A stretch of 64,000 nucleotides of DNA from positions 1-64,000 of the forward strand of contig CAWUEX030000003.1 of the NCBI GenBank assembly GCA_963921305.4, in the 5' to 3' direction. This stretch comes from CAWUEX02 sp963921305 (GTDB taxonomy: Bacteria > Pseudomonadota > Alphaproteobacteria > Rhodospirillales > Rhodospirillaceae). Below, in pieces: positions 16,414-25,524 of the stretch. How positions within the stretch are numbered: the first letter of the stretch is position 1; each line of letters begins with the position of its first letter. The notes under the pieces were generated by a model that saw nothing but the letters and a program-made list of their open reading frames with translations, was not told the origin of the DNA and made no database searches. Both the position numbers and the translations under genes were made by a program.

Positions 16414-17876
16414 GGGAGCCCCACAAGAGCTTTGGCCAAAGACAGCGGCACGGACGGAAACAGGAACAGCGCCAAGGTACCGAGCGCCGTCAGACTGACG
16501 GCCACAACGATGGGCCACGGCGCCTCACCGTGCTCATGGGACGGCGGCACGTCCTCGTCCTTCAGGAAGGCGCGGTAAATGATAGGGACGAAGTACCCCG
16601 TATTCAGCAACGTACTCAGGAAAATAACGAACAAAACGAAGTAATCCTGGATGTCCATCGCTGCGGACAGGATGTACCACTTGCCCAAGAACCCGGCGGT
16701 GGGCGGCACGCCGATCATGCTCAGCGCACCGATGGTAAAGGCCGCCATGGTGAACGGCATGCGTTTGCCGATACCGTTGAGTTGGCTGATCTCGGTCTTA
16801 TGGGCGGCGGTGTAGATCGACCCGGCGGCGAAGAACAGGGTGATCTTGCCAAAGGCATGGGCGGTGATGTGCATCGCCGCGCCGATGATCGCCAAAGGCG
16901 TCGCCATCGCGGCAGCCAACACCACGTAGGACAACTGACTGATGGTGGAGTACGCCAGCCGGCGTTTGAGGTTGTCCTGACTGATGGCGATGATCGAGGC
17001 CACCAGAACGGTGAACCCAGCGGCGTAAACCACCCAGCCGGTAACGCCGGAGCCCGAGAACATGTCGAGCCCGAAGACATAGACGATGATTTTGACGACG
17101 GAGAACACCCCGGCTTTCACGACGGCAACGGCATGCAGCAAGGCGCTGACCGGCGTCGGCGCGACCATCGCCGCGGGCAGCCAACGGTGCACCGGCATCA
17201 CCGCGGCTTTACCGATGCCGTAGATGAACAACGCACCGAGGGCGAAGATCACCAGCGGACTTTCGTTGGCAGGAATGATGCCCCCGGCCGTGAAGTCCCC
17301 GGTCCCGGCCACATAGTAAGTGCCAATCACGGCGGGCAGCAGGAACACCACCGAGGTGGTGAGCAGAATGCCCAAATACATCCGCCCGCCGGCCTTGGCG
17401 TCGTCGTTGCCTTTGTGAGTCACCAGCGGATAGGTCGACAGGGTCAGCACTTCGTAGAACAGGAACAGCGTGAACAGGTTGCCGGCGAAGGCGATGCCCA
17501 TGGTGCTGGCAATGGCGATGGCGAAACAGGTGTAGAAGATCGTCTGGTTTTTCTCGTTATTGCCGCGCATGTAGCCGACGGAATAGAGCGAGTTGATGAT
17601 CCACAGGGTCGAGGCAATCATCGCGAAGATCATGCCCATGGGCTCGACCGCGAACTGCACCGTCAGACCGGGCAGAACGGCGAACCCGGCGGTGGCCGGC
17701 CGGGCGCCCTGCATCACCGAGGGCAGCATAATGAAGACGATAGAGAACAGCGTCGCGGCGGTGACGAAGGTATACGCCTCGCGCACGTTGGGTTTGGCGC
17801 CGCTGGAGGCGATAAAGAATGCGCCAACCGTGGGCACGAGAAGACTGGCGACGATGAGCAGCGACAGATCGGTCAT
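16410..17876 (-). CDS. mrpD: Mrp/complex I-type antiporter subunit D (second copy)
   Basis: A 488-residue, about 14-helix NuoM/N-like protein. The TM5 glutamate sits in LFLFYEVLTLS, the TM7 lysine in GIGKAAVMPVHRWLP, and a further lysine in LLHAVAVVKAGVF. These three are the conserved proton-path residues of antiporter-type subunits and all are present. The start overlaps the preceding copy by ATGA and the stop overlaps the small membrane gene by ATGA, indicating coupled translation. It belongs to a multi-subunit cation/proton antiporter in the inner membrane. Confidence 0.88.
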   Translation of the reverse strand: MTDLSLLIVASLLVPTVGAFFIASSGAKPNVREAYTFVTAATLFSIVFIMLPSVMQGARPATAGFAVLPGLTVQFAVEPMGMIFAMIASTLWIINSLYSVGYMRGNNEKNQTIFYTCFAIAIASTMGIAFAGNLFTLFLFYEVLTLSTYPLVTHKGNDDAKAGGRMYLGILLTTSVVFLLPAVIGTYYVAGTGDFTAGGIIPANESPLVIFALGALFIYGIGKAAVMPVHRWLPAAMVAPTPVSALLHAVAVVKAGVFSVVKIIVYVFGLDMFSGSGVTGWVVYAAGFTVLVASIIAISQDNLKRRLAYSTISQLSYVVLAAAMATPLAIIGAAMHITAHAFGKITLFFAAGSIYTAAHKTEISQLNGIGKRMPFTMAAFTIGALSMIGVPPTAGFLGKWYILSAAMDIQDYFVLFVIFLSTLLNTGYFVPIIYRAFLKDEDVPPSHEHGEAPWPIVVAVSLTALGTLALFLFPSVPLSLAKALVGLP

Positions 17877-19354
17877 CGCCCGCCTCCCGCCAACAGGGCG
17901 CTGACGGCATCCTGGGCGACGCCGACGGTAAAGCCGGTGTCAAAGCCAAGGTAGATGCACGCCAGGATGAACACCCATGAGGTCATGATCATGGCCTTGG
18001 GCGGATCGCTTAGCACTGGTGCACCGGCGGGGCGTTCGCGGAAGAACGCGATCTCGATCACCCGCCCCATGTAAACCAGCACAAGCAGGGAACTCAGCAT
18101 CAACAGAATGACGAGCCACCACCAGCCATTCTCCAACGCACCGATGGCGAGGTACCATTTGGAGACAAAGCCGACGGTGCCGGGCACGCCCAGCATGCTG
18201 AATCCACCCAGAACGAAACCAAAGAAGGTCAGCGGCATTTGCCGCCCTGCCCCAGCCAAGTCCGATAACCGCACCGTGCCGATCTGCAGCGCGATGCCGC
18301 CGATCAGCATGAACAGCGCGCCCTTCATCACCGCATGGTTAAAGATGTGCACCAAGCTGCCGGTGAGGCCGGTGGCGTTGGCAATGGCAATCCCCAAGGT
18401 GATGTAGCCGATCTGCGCCACGCTGGAATAGGCCAGCATGCGCTTGACGTTTTCCTGGAAGATGGCCGTGAACGAACCGGCGAAGATCGCGGCGACCGAG
18501 AGCAGCAGAACCATCTCGGGAATGGGTGTCTGCTCAATGGCAAAGCCGAAGCCGAACACACTGTAGAGGTAGCGCATCAGCAGATAGATCGACACCTTGG
18601 TGGCGGTGGCGGCGAGGAAGGATGTCACCACCGATGGCGCGAAAGCGTATGCGTTCGGCAGCCACAGGTGCAGCGGGAACAATGCGACCTTGAGCGATAG
18701 GCCGACGACGATGAACGCCATGCCGGCGATGGCGGCGGGCGAGGCCAACTGCGGCGCCAGCTGGTCCGACATGTCGACGAGGTTCAGCGTGCCGGTCAAC
18801 GTGAACAGCAAGCCGACGCCGATGACATACATGGTCGCGCCGACCGTCCCCATGATGAGGTATTGGAACGACGCGGCCAGCGCGCGGCGGTCGTGGCCGA
18901 GGGCGATCAGGGTGTACATGGCCAGCGACGAGATTTCCATGAACACAAAGGCGTTAAACGCGTCGCCGGTAATGACGATGCCCAGCAGCCCGCACAGGCA
19001 CAGCAGGTACATGGCATAAAAATAGCCGCGCAGGTCTTCGCGGATTTCCGCCTTTACGCTCTGGCGGCCGTAAATAAGCACCGCCGTCGCAATCAGCGAC
19101 ACCAAGATCATCACATAGGCGCCGAGTTCATCGATGCGCAGTTCAATGCCGACCGGCGGCGCCCAACCGCCCATGGCATAGGACACCGGTCCGCCACTTT
19201 GCACATCGCCGAGAATAAAGACGCTGCCAACGAAGCTGATGAAGCACACGATGAGCGCAATCAGCCAGCACACGGTTTGATGGCGGATGATCGCGCAAAT
19301 CGCGGACGCAATCAGCGGAACGGCAACGACAATGGCGGGAAACTGATCGAGCAT
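17873..19354 (-). CDS. mrpD: Mrp/complex I-type antiporter subunit D (first copy)
   Basis: A 493-residue polytopic protein. FVFMEISSLAMYTL holds the TM5 glutamate, GLSLKVALFPLHLWLPNAY the TM7 lysine, and LAATATKVSIYLLMRY the following lysine, the usual MrpD/NuoM pattern. I chose the ATG at 19354 because it begins MLDQFPAIVV directly after the subunit C gene (4-bp gap); a longer frame would run into that gene. It is the most MrpD-like of the three by position, directly after C. Confidence 0.9.
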   Translation of the reverse strand: MLDQFPAIVVAVPLIASAICAIIRHQTVCWLIALIVCFISFVGSVFILGDVQSGGPVSYAMGGWAPPVGIELRIDELGAYVMILVSLIATAVLIYGRQSVKAEIREDLRGYFYAMYLLCLCGLLGIVITGDAFNAFVFMEISSLAMYTLIALGHDRRALAASFQYLIMGTVGATMYVIGVGLLFTLTGTLNLVDMSDQLAPQLASPAAIAGMAFIVVGLSLKVALFPLHLWLPNAYAFAPSVVTSFLAATATKVSIYLLMRYLYSVFGFGFAIEQTPIPEMVLLLSVAAIFAGSFTAIFQENVKRMLAYSSVAQIGYITLGIAIANATGLTGSLVHIFNHAVMKGALFMLIGGIALQIGTVRLSDLAGAGRQMPLTFFGFVLGGFSMLGVPGTVGFVSKWYLAIGALENGWWWLVILLMLSSLLVLVYMGRVIEIAFFRERPAGAPVLSDPPKAMIMTSWVFILACIYLGFDTGFTVGVAQDAVSALLAGGGR

Positions 19355-19358
19355 CGGG

Positions 19359-19733
19359 CTAGGTCCAGTCCTCGCCCTGGTAGATGTCGTCTTCCTCGAT
19401 CGAGCCGTACTCTTCGTTGATGCGTACGGTGATGGCAAGACCCAGCGCCAAAGTCGCCACACCGACAACGATGGCGGTGAGGATTAAGACGTGGGGAAGT
19501 GGGTTTGAGTACACCGTGAAGGCTTCATCGATAATCGGCGCCGTCCCGCCGATCACTTTGGCCGGTGAGACATACAGCAGATAGACCGACGTCTGGAAAA
19601 TACCGAGGCCGACCAGCTTTTTGATCATGTTGGAGCGCGACACGATGATGTAGAGCCCGGCCATGATGAGGAACACGGTGATCCAGTGATTGACACCGCC
19701 AAGAACGAAAGCGAGTTCGTTGAGACCTTCCAT
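19359..19733 (-). CDS. mrpC: Na+/H+ antiporter subunit C (NuoK-like)
   Basis: A 124-residue, three-helix protein. It has the NuoK/MrpC pattern: a membrane start WITVFLIMAGLYIIVSR, VGLGIFQTSVYLLYVS, then PLPHVLILTAIVVGVATLALGLAITVRI and an acidic tail ending DIYQGEDWT. The LPHVLILTAIVVG segment is typical of MnhC/MrpC. It lies 5 bp after subunit B and 4 bp before the first D subunit. Confidence 0.92.
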   Translation of the reverse strand: MEGLNELAFVLGGVNHWITVFLIMAGLYIIVSRSNMIKKLVGLGIFQTSVYLLYVSPAKVIGGTAPIIDEAFTVYSNPLPHVLILTAIVVGVATLALGLAITVRINEEYGSIEEDDIYQGEDWT

Positions 19734-19738
19734 CGCGC

Positions 19739-20158
19739 TTAGCGCCCCCGGCCCGCGAAGATGTAGAAGATCAACAGCATCGTTGACGCAACGGTGACCA
19801 AAACCCCGGCCTCAATCAGCAGAATACCAACATGCTGGCCGCTCGCTGGGTTCTGGCTGTTGATCGTGCCGTACTCAAGAAAGTTGCCGCCGAGCAGCCA
19901 GTTGACCACGCCGACCCCGGCGTAGATGAGCACCCCCAAAGGCACGCAGATTTCAAGCAAGGCAGTCGGCACAACTTTCTGCAACTGCTTGAGGCCGAAG
20001 ATCAGACCGTAGAGAACGAACGCCGCCGCAACGATGACGCCGGCCTGGAACCCGCCGCCGGGACCGAAGTCGCCGTGGAACTGAACGTACAGTGCGAACA
20101 AGAACAGGAACGGGATCAACAGCTTGGAAACGACGCGGAGGATCAGATGCTGGGTCAT
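19739..20158 (-). CDS. mrpB: Na+/H+ antiporter subunit B
   Basis: A 139-residue protein with four hydrophobic spans. LYVQFHGDFGPGGGFQAGVI is the signature of MnhB/MrpB, followed by VAAAFVLYGLIFG and a hydrophobic C-terminus. The start overlaps the MbhD-like gene by ATGA. It is a membrane subunit of the antiporter. Confidence 0.92.
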   Translation of the reverse strand: MTQHLILRVVSKLLIPFLFLFALYVQFHGDFGPGGGFQAGVIVAAAFVLYGLIFGLKQLQKVVPTALLEICVPLGVLIYAGVGVVNWLLGGNFLEYGTINSQNPASGQHVGILLIEAGVLVTVASTMLLIFYIFAGRGR

Positions 20159-20718
20159 GACGGCTTGTCCCCTTCTCCGTCCGCACTCTTGCGCCGGCGG
20201 CCGCGCAGCAGCATGAGGACGCCGATGCCGGCGGTGAAAATCACGGTGACTTCGCCCAGGGTGTCGTAGCCCCGGTAGCTGGCCAAAACGGACGTCACAA
20301 CGTTGGGCACGGTCGTGTCCGGAATGGACCGCTCAAGGTACTGGGACCCGACCTCGCCCGCTTCGTTCATTGGCGAATTGGCCGCGCCGTAGCGGGGCAG
20401 ATCCCACGTGCCATAGACCAGGGCCGCACCGGTGAGCAGCGCGAGCACCACTGGCAAAATGTTCGAATGCTTGGGCGTGCCTTCTTCGGTTTTGGTGAGA
20501 TGCAGGGCTGAGAGCAGTAGGACGGTCGACACCCCTGCACCGACGGCGGCTTCGGTCATCCCGACATCGACACCGTCCATAGCGATCAGCAACGTCGCCA
20601 TAATAAAGCTGTACGCGCCACTCAGGATAACGACCGCAAACAGGTTGCGCACGCCGATGATGCCGAGGGTGACGGCGGAGAGAAACAACAACAAAACCAG
20701 GTTGATGAGAAATTCCAT
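20155..20718 (-). CDS. MbhD/DUF4040-type antiporter piece (C-terminal part of MrpA split off)
   Basis: A 187-residue membrane protein. FAVVILSGAYSFIMATLLIAMDGVDVGMTEAAVGAGVST is the hydrogenase-subunit MbhD / DUF4040 segment, which in Bacillus-type antiporters is fused near the C-terminal end of the giant MrpA. A second part (DTLGEVTVIFTAGIGVLMLL) corresponds to the MbhE/MrpA-tail helix. Having this as a free-standing gene, without the NuoL-like MrpA domain ahead of it, is the arrangement seen in Mbh-type modules. It overlaps subunit B by ATGA and lies 2 bp after subunit G. Confidence 0.85.
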   Translation of the reverse strand: MEFLINLVLLLFLSAVTLGIIGVRNLFAVVILSGAYSFIMATLLIAMDGVDVGMTEAAVGAGVSTVLLLSALHLTKTEEGTPKHSNILPVVLALLTGAALVYGTWDLPRYGAANSPMNEAGEVGSQYLERSIPDTTVPNVVTSVLASYRGYDTLGEVTVIFTAGIGVLMLLRGRRRKSADGEGDKPS

Positions 20719-20720
20719 AC

Positions 20721-21047
20721 TCAGCCACCTGCCTTGGTGCGGTCTTCAGACAGCACCGGTTCGACGTCGCGGTGACGCATGGCGCGAGCGATGGCATGCG
20801 ACGCCACCGGACTGGTGAAGAACACGAGTATCAGCACAATGCCGAGACGGGCTGTGGTCAGCGTCCAGCCGGACTGGACCATAAGTCCGAGCACGATCAT
20901 GCCGACCCCAAGGGTGTCGATCACACTGGCGGCGTGAAGACGGGTATAAGCGTCGGGCATGCGCAGGAGACCCAGCGCGCCGATAACACAAAACAGCCCA
21001 CCACCGGCAAGGAGAAACCAACTGACGACGTCGATTACGAGATCCAT
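20721..21047 (-). CDS. mrpG: monovalent cation/H+ antiporter subunit G
   Basis: A 108-residue protein with three spans. FCVIGALGLLRMPDAYTRLHAASVIDTLGVG is the MnhG/PhaG signature (LRxPDxYtRLHA), followed by VFFTSPVASHAIARA. It starts with a TGATG overlap at the end of subunit F. Confidence 0.92.
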   Translation of the reverse strand: MDLVIDVVSWFLLAGGGLFCVIGALGLLRMPDAYTRLHAASVIDTLGVGMIVLGLMVQSGWTLTTARLGIVLILVFFTSPVASHAIARAMRHRDVEPVLSEDRTKAGG

Positions 21048-21328
21048 CAGCGCTCGACCTCATCTTCATGGCTGCCAAGGTCGCCGTAGCGGAAGAATTT
21101 CAGGATAGCGATGGTGCCAATCACGTTGAGCAGCGCGTAGGTGATGGCGAGATCGATGAACGCCGGACGGCCAAACACGTAGCCCATCACGGCGAGAATG
21201 AGCACCGACAACGTGCCGACGGAATTACCGGCGATGACCCGGTCGAAAACGGTCGGCCCTTTAAGCACGCGCACCAGCACCAGCCCAAGTGCCACCAGTA
21301 ACGCCAACGCGGCGGCTGCGAACATCAT
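21047..21328 (-). CDS. mrpF: monovalent cation/H+ antiporter subunit F
   Basis: A 93-residue, three-helix protein. LVRVLKGPTVFDRVIAGNSVGTL is the MrpF/MnhF signature (the GPT..DRV.A.N motif). It ends in an acidic tail (GDLGSHEDEVER). It overlaps subunit E upstream (ATGA) and subunit G downstream (TGATG). Confidence 0.92.
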   Translation of the reverse strand: MMFAAAALALLVALGLVLVRVLKGPTVFDRVIAGNSVGTLSVLILAVMGYVFGRPAFIDLAITYALLNVIGTIAILKFFRYGDLGSHEDEVER

Positions 21329-21804
21329 GCTTCAGATCCTTCGAAGCGGCTGCAGCGCCGGTCCATTTCTCCGCCCGCCAAATCGGTCGCGTTTTCGCTG
21401 GTGATGGCATGGACGAGAATTTCGTTGCCTTCGACGTCGACGGAAATCGTGCCCGGCGTCAGCGTGATGGAATTAGCGTAGGTGACTTTGCCAACGTCGC
21501 TCTTTTGAGTTGCTGGCACGCGCAACAGAGTCGGACTGATCGGCAGCGACGGGTTGAGAATGATTTTGGAGACGTTAATTGCCGACAGGATTATCTGCCA
21601 CACCAGCCACGGCCAATAGGTCATGGCCGACGGCGCGAGGTGGACCGGGTGGCCTTCCTTGTCGGCAACGTCCATGCGCTGCGCCAGTAGCGCGATCAAA
21701 ATCGTGCAGATAACCCCAGCCGAAATGAGAAAGGTGGAGTATTGGCCGGACAGCGTTAGCCAAAACAGCAGCAGAACGACAATGGTGCTGATCAGTTGCC
21801 CCAT
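21325..21804 (-). CDS. mrpE: Na+/H+ antiporter subunit E
   Basis: A 159-residue protein, first gene of the operon. Two N-terminal spans (ISTIVVLLLFWLTLSG) are followed by YWPWLVWQIILSAINVSKIILNPSLPISP and ANSITLTPGTISVDVEGNEILVHAI, the conserved MnhE core. A GGGGGAGG ribosome site lies a little far upstream of the ATG at 21804. The order E-F-G-MbhD-B-C-D-D-small-D with tight overlaps marks one transcript. The complex expels Na+ (or another cation) in exchange for H+. Confidence 0.9.
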   Translation of the reverse strand: MGQLISTIVVLLLFWLTLSGQYSTFLISAGVICTILIALLAQRMDVADKEGHPVHLAPSAMTYWPWLVWQIILSAINVSKIILNPSLPISPTLLRVPATQKSDVGKVTYANSITLTPGTISVDVEGNEILVHAITSENATDLAGGEMDRRCSRFEGSEA

Positions 21805-22012
21805 TTTGAACGCCCGACCTCCCCCTGAACCAATCCCAAGCGCCTGACCCCGTCCCCTCAGGCTCAGACTTGACGGCTCCTAATACCCGATTACGGCGCC
21901 GGAGTGTGAAAAAACACACGCCAAGGCCATGGGTTTATTGAATTTTGGTAGCAGCGGGGCGGTGGGAAGGCAATGAAAAACCGCCGCGTGTCGAAACCAA
22001 TTGACAGCGCAC

Positions 22013-22594
22013 TCAGCCCTTAACTCGGCGGGGCGTCCAGCCTTTTACGTTCACGGGTTTTCCGGTGTGCGACCGCATCACCTTGGGCCGCAAAACCTGG
22101 TCTGGGGTGGGGACGTCGGATTGCCCGGCTCTAGACTTCCGCTTGGCGCCAGTCTGTCCGGTGGTCAGAGCCCGGACATAAAAGGCGACAATGCTGTCGA
22201 ACGAAATCTCGGTCCCCTCGCCCGCTTCCTCAGCGTCTTGGACCGGCGGGTGATTTTTGATCGCGGCGTTGAGGCGTTCGACAGACTTGCTGCCGAACTG
22301 CCGCCACACACTGTCCAGCACATGCGCCTCTTCCTCTTCCAACGGCAGGGTATCGACCATCGGGCGGCCCCGCTCCATGGCTTTGAAGACCGTGGGTTCG
22401 ACTGGGCCCTCTGGTCCGGCGACGAAGCAGGCGGGCATGAGCATGGCGCCGTGCCGCGCCGCAGCGTAATAGGCCTGGGCCAGAAACAGCAGCCGGTGCA
22501 TCTTCTGCGGCTGGAGATATTCGCCCTCATCCAGCGCCCGGTCGAGCAGCCAGAACGCCACGTCGAAGCAAGAATCGACAGCGGGCTTGTGCAT
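22013..22594 (-). CDS. SocA/Panacea (DUF4065)-domain protein
   Basis: A 193-residue protein. Residues 8-75 (CFDVAFWLLDRALDEG, LQPQKMHRLLFLAQAYYAA, ACFVAGPEGPVEPTVFKAM) follow the DUF4065/SocA pattern, including the LQKLLYlaqa-type helix. SocA in Caulobacter is a proteolytic-adaptor antitoxin for SocB; Panacea domains occur in antitoxins that act as chaperones. No toxin gene lies next to it here: one neighbour is the antiporter operon, the other the divergent ydbH set, so it may have another role. The basic C-terminal tail (GAKRKSRAG, RRVKG) is outside the domain. Confidence 0.6.
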   Translation of the reverse strand: MHKPAVDSCFDVAFWLLDRALDEGEYLQPQKMHRLLFLAQAYYAAARHGAMLMPACFVAGPEGPVEPTVFKAMERGRPMVDTLPLEEEEAHVLDSVWRQFGSKSVERLNAAIKNHPPVQDAEEAGEGTEISFDSIVAFYVRALTTGQTGAKRKSRAGQSDVPTPDQVLRPKVMRSHTGKPVNVKGWTPRRVKG

Positions 22595-22620
22595 TCATAA
22601 ACTCCCGGGCCTTGAGAGGA

Positions 22621-22641
22621 CCCCGGCAAACAGCGCCGGGG
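22621..22641. promoter_or_regulatory. GC hairpin between the SocA-domain gene and ydbH
   Basis: CCCCGGC (22621-22627) and GCCGGGG (22635-22641) pair around a 7-base loop, 22 bp before the ydbH start. It would lie in the 5' leader of ydbH. There is no T-run, so it is more likely a leader structure or an operator than a terminator. Confidence 0.3.
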
Positions 22642-22662
22642 CCCTGAACCTTACCGTCGCCC

Positions 22663-25386
22663 ATGGCCCGCTATCAACCAAGACACAGCCGGGGAAGAGC
22701 CGCGCGCCGTGCAACCGCGATAACCGTGCTGCTGCTTGGCGCTCTTGCCGGCACGGGCATGGCCTTCCGCACCGACCTGCTTGCCGCCATAGTGACCAGC
22801 GCCTTGACCGACCTTGGGCTCGCTCCGGTGGAGATGACCGTCACCCAGACGGACCTGTCCGGATTCAAGATTGAGACGTTACGCGCTGGCGGCGGCCAGA
22901 TCGCCGCCCGGGAAATCACCGGAGAATATTCACTGGCGTCGCTTTGGGACGGCCGGCTGCTCTCGCTATCGGTCGATGGACTCATGGTCCGCGCGGACTG
23001 GCGGGCCGAGGGTATTGATCTGGCAGGCCTACAAGATGTCGTCCTTGAACCGCAGGGGCCCGCAGCCATCGAGAGTCTGCGATTTCCGGTCGATGTCTTG
23101 ACGGTTTCCGACGCCCGCGCGGTGATGTCCCATCCCGCGGGCCCAGTCACGTTGAGCGGCGGCGGCGTGTTGCGCAGCTTCTCAGGTGATTTTGACATCG
23201 ATGGTCAAATTGGCGTTGAAGGGCCAGGCATAGAGGGAGCCCTCGAGACCCGCAGCACCTATAGCCCCCAAGACGTTTTGGCCTCTGACGTAAGCGGTCA
23301 AATACGCCTGGATGTCGCGGATTTTCGAATTCCGGGATCAGAGACCGCGCTGTCCGTTGCGGCGGATATGGCCTTCGCCGTCGCTCAGGGCCGTGCGGAC
23401 ATCATACTCAACCGCGATTTCAACATCTCCGGGCCGTGGCCAGACATACTGCCAGCCCTGCCAGACGCTACCCGCCGCGCGAGCGTGACACTTGCGCGCG
23501 CCGGGACAGACTTAAGCGTCTTTTCCATTGAGAAAGGTGCATCAGGCCTGCGTTTGACGACGGACCTTCAGGCGACTTGGGATACTCCTCTTGGAGGCGG
23601 TGAACTGGGCGTCGCGGGCTGGACGGCATTGGGCGCTAACGGTTTTCCGGAAGATTTCGCATTCCGCCGCCTCGCCGCCAAGCTTGACCAGACACCGACA
23701 GCCTTCGGGGTCATTTCCGGCGAAGTGACTGCAGATGCGATGCGCGGCCCAGTGGGACAGGCGGCGGGCAGTGTTGGGCTGACTCTTCAAGTAGCCGAAG
23801 GCCGCATACCGTCCGCAGATGGCCCAGGCGCGGAATTTGCCTCAGCGGAGCTAAAAGTCCGAGCCGATGCCGGACTGGACGGCCTGATGCTCACGCTGAC
23901 CCCAGTGGAAATGACAGCGGAAGTGCGCGGCCTTTCCGGTTGGGGGGTGCACGCCGAAACCCCAGTGCGTGTCGCCCTCGATACCCAAGCGGAGCACCCT
24001 CAAACGATAACGATCCCCCTCACACCTGGTGTCGGTGCCATCTCCGCGCAGCTTGCCTTTACCGCGGCACCCACCACTGCCACCGTCGTAAATATAAATA
24101 GCTCACTATCTTTTGACCTTGAGATGCCGGTAATCATCACTGACGGGGCATGGGTTCTGGATCAAAACATCGCAGACATCCGTGTCTCAGCGCGTGACAT
24201 AACGGCAAGCAGCGCTTTGGGCGTGCTTGATGGCCTATCTATCACCGCCCGGGCCGATCCCAATGGCATTACGGGTGACTATGTCGGGCGTGCCACACGG
24301 GCTGCTGCGCCGCGCCCGACGGCGCCCCGGCTGGCCATCCAAGGACAGTTTGAGTATGCCAATAATATCTTTTCAAATCAGTTGGATATAACCTCGCCCT
24401 CAGGTCGTTCCTTAGGACGGGTCGAGGGTGGCTATAACCTGGCCAATGGCTATGTGAGTGGCCGGCTGTCAACGGGGCGGCTCAGCTTCGGCGGAACCGG
24501 ACTTGGCCCCAGTGACCTTAGGCCACTGGCCCTACCCTTCACTCCGGTCAGCGGCCAGGTCGCCATCGAGGCGGAGGTACAGATCGACGAAAATGATCGC
24601 CAGTCCGGCTCGCTTTTCGTCCAAGACCTTGAGGTCGAAAGTCCAGCGGGCCGGTTTGAGCAGATCAACACCGTTGTAACTCTCACATCCGTCTGGCCGC
24701 CCCAGTCAGAGCCCAATCAGACCGCCGCGATCGGGTTGCTGCAGGCCGGGGTACCGATCACCAACATGGTCACGTCGTTCGCGGTTTCACCTATGGCTGT
24801 GACCATGGATAGCCTGACCATGGAGTTCGCCAGCGGGACGATCCGGGGCGAGCCGATGCAGATCAATCTGGACAGCACAGACAGCTCCGGGACCTTCACG
24901 GTGACCGGCGTCAAAATGCCTGAGATCGCTCGCCTTTCGGGGCTCAAAGGTCTCGAAACCACGGGCACATTGTCCGGCACAGTGCCGGTCCGCATCAGCG
25001 GCGCGGACATCTACATCCTGGAGGGGACATTGAAGACCGAGAGCCCAGGTGTGATCAGCTTCCGTCCAGACGCCACGACACGCGCTGCCGCAGCCGGGCA
25101 AGGCGGCATGACACTGGCGATGGAAGCGCTGGAAAACTTTCAATATGACTCCATCGCCATGACTTTGACCGGGTCCCTCAACAAGGACCTGGAAGCAGCG
25201 ATGGCGATCAAAGGCCGCAATCCGGATCTCTATGGCGGCTACCCGATCGATTTCAATTTGTCGCTCAGCGGGGAGCTCGCCAACGTGCTGCGCGATAGCT
25301 TGGCCGGCTACAGGGTGCCCGAAACCATCAAGCAGCAACTGCTGGAGTTTCCCGGGTCTCTGCCCCCCACTGGTTCGTCACAATAA
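22663..25386 (+). CDS. ydbH: YdbH-family AsmA-like envelope protein
   Basis: A 907-residue protein. A basic N-terminus and one membrane span (ITVLLLGALAGTGMAF) are followed by a long repetitive beta-rich body. The C-terminal third (GVPITNMVTSF, LTMEFASGTIRGEP, GTLSGTVPVRISG, LEGTLKTESPGVISFRP, AMEALENFQYDSIAM) carries the features of E. coli YdbH, one of the three AsmA-like proteins that bridge inner and outer membranes for phospholipid transport. E. coli YdbH is of similar length (about 880). The two small genes that follow encode its usual partners YnbE and YdbL, which strengthens the call. Confidence 0.85.
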   Translation: MARYQPRHSRGRAARRATAITVLLLGALAGTGMAFRTDLLAAIVTSALTDLGLAPVEMTVTQTDLSGFKIETLRAGGGQIAAREITGEYSLASLWDGRLLSLSVDGLMVRADWRAEGIDLAGLQDVVLEPQGPAAIESLRFPVDVLTVSDARAVMSHPAGPVTLSGGGVLRSFSGDFDIDGQIGVEGPGIEGALETRSTYSPQDVLASDVSGQIRLDVADFRIPGSETALSVAADMAFAVAQGRADIILNRDFNISGPWPDILPALPDATRRASVTLARAGTDLSVFSIEKGASGLRLTTDLQATWDTPLGGGELGVAGWTALGANGFPEDFAFRRLAAKLDQTPTAFGVISGEVTADAMRGPVGQAAGSVGLTLQVAEGRIPSADGPGAEFASAELKVRADAGLDGLMLTLTPVEMTAEVRGLSGWGVHAETPVRVALDTQAEHPQTITIPLTPGVGAISAQLAFTAAPTTATVVNINSSLSFDLEMPVIITDGAWVLDQNIADIRVSARDITASSALGVLDGLSITARADPNGITGDYVGRATRAAAPRPTAPRLAIQGQFEYANNIFSNQLDITSPSGRSLGRVEGGYNLANGYVSGRLSTGRLSFGGTGLGPSDLRPLALPFTPVSGQVAIEAEVQIDENDRQSGSLFVQDLEVESPAGRFEQINTVVTLTSVWPPQSEPNQTAAIGLLQAGVPITNMVTSFAVSPMAVTMDSLTMEFASGTIRGEPMQINLDSTDSSGTFTVTGVKMPEIARLSGLKGLETTGTLSGTVPVRISGADIYILEGTLKTESPGVISFRPDATTRAAAAGQGGMTLAMEALENFQYDSIAMTLTGSLNKDLEAAMAIKGRNPDLYGGYPIDFNLSLSGELANVLRDSLAGYRVPETIKQQLLEFPGSLPPTGSSQ

Positions 25387-25524
25387 GGTGAACAGGCTCA
25401 GCGACACGAAAGTTGCCATCCAGCCGCCATGCTTCCGCCGTATTGCGCGGCCGATACTTGCCGCTTGACGGATGCGACGGGCGAGCCAAACTGCGCAAAC
25501 GATACGGCCAACAGGAGAAACGTG

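Noticed and set aside
16365..17954. 529-codon open frame antisense to the second mrpD
   Set aside because: The minus strand there encodes a clear antiporter subunit with all conserved residues; the antisense product is His/Gly/Arg-rich, typical of a shadow frame in GC-rich DNA.
22001..22600. Plus-strand frame over the SocA-domain gene
   Set aside because: Shadow of the minus-strand gene; composition is that of a mirrored coding sequence.
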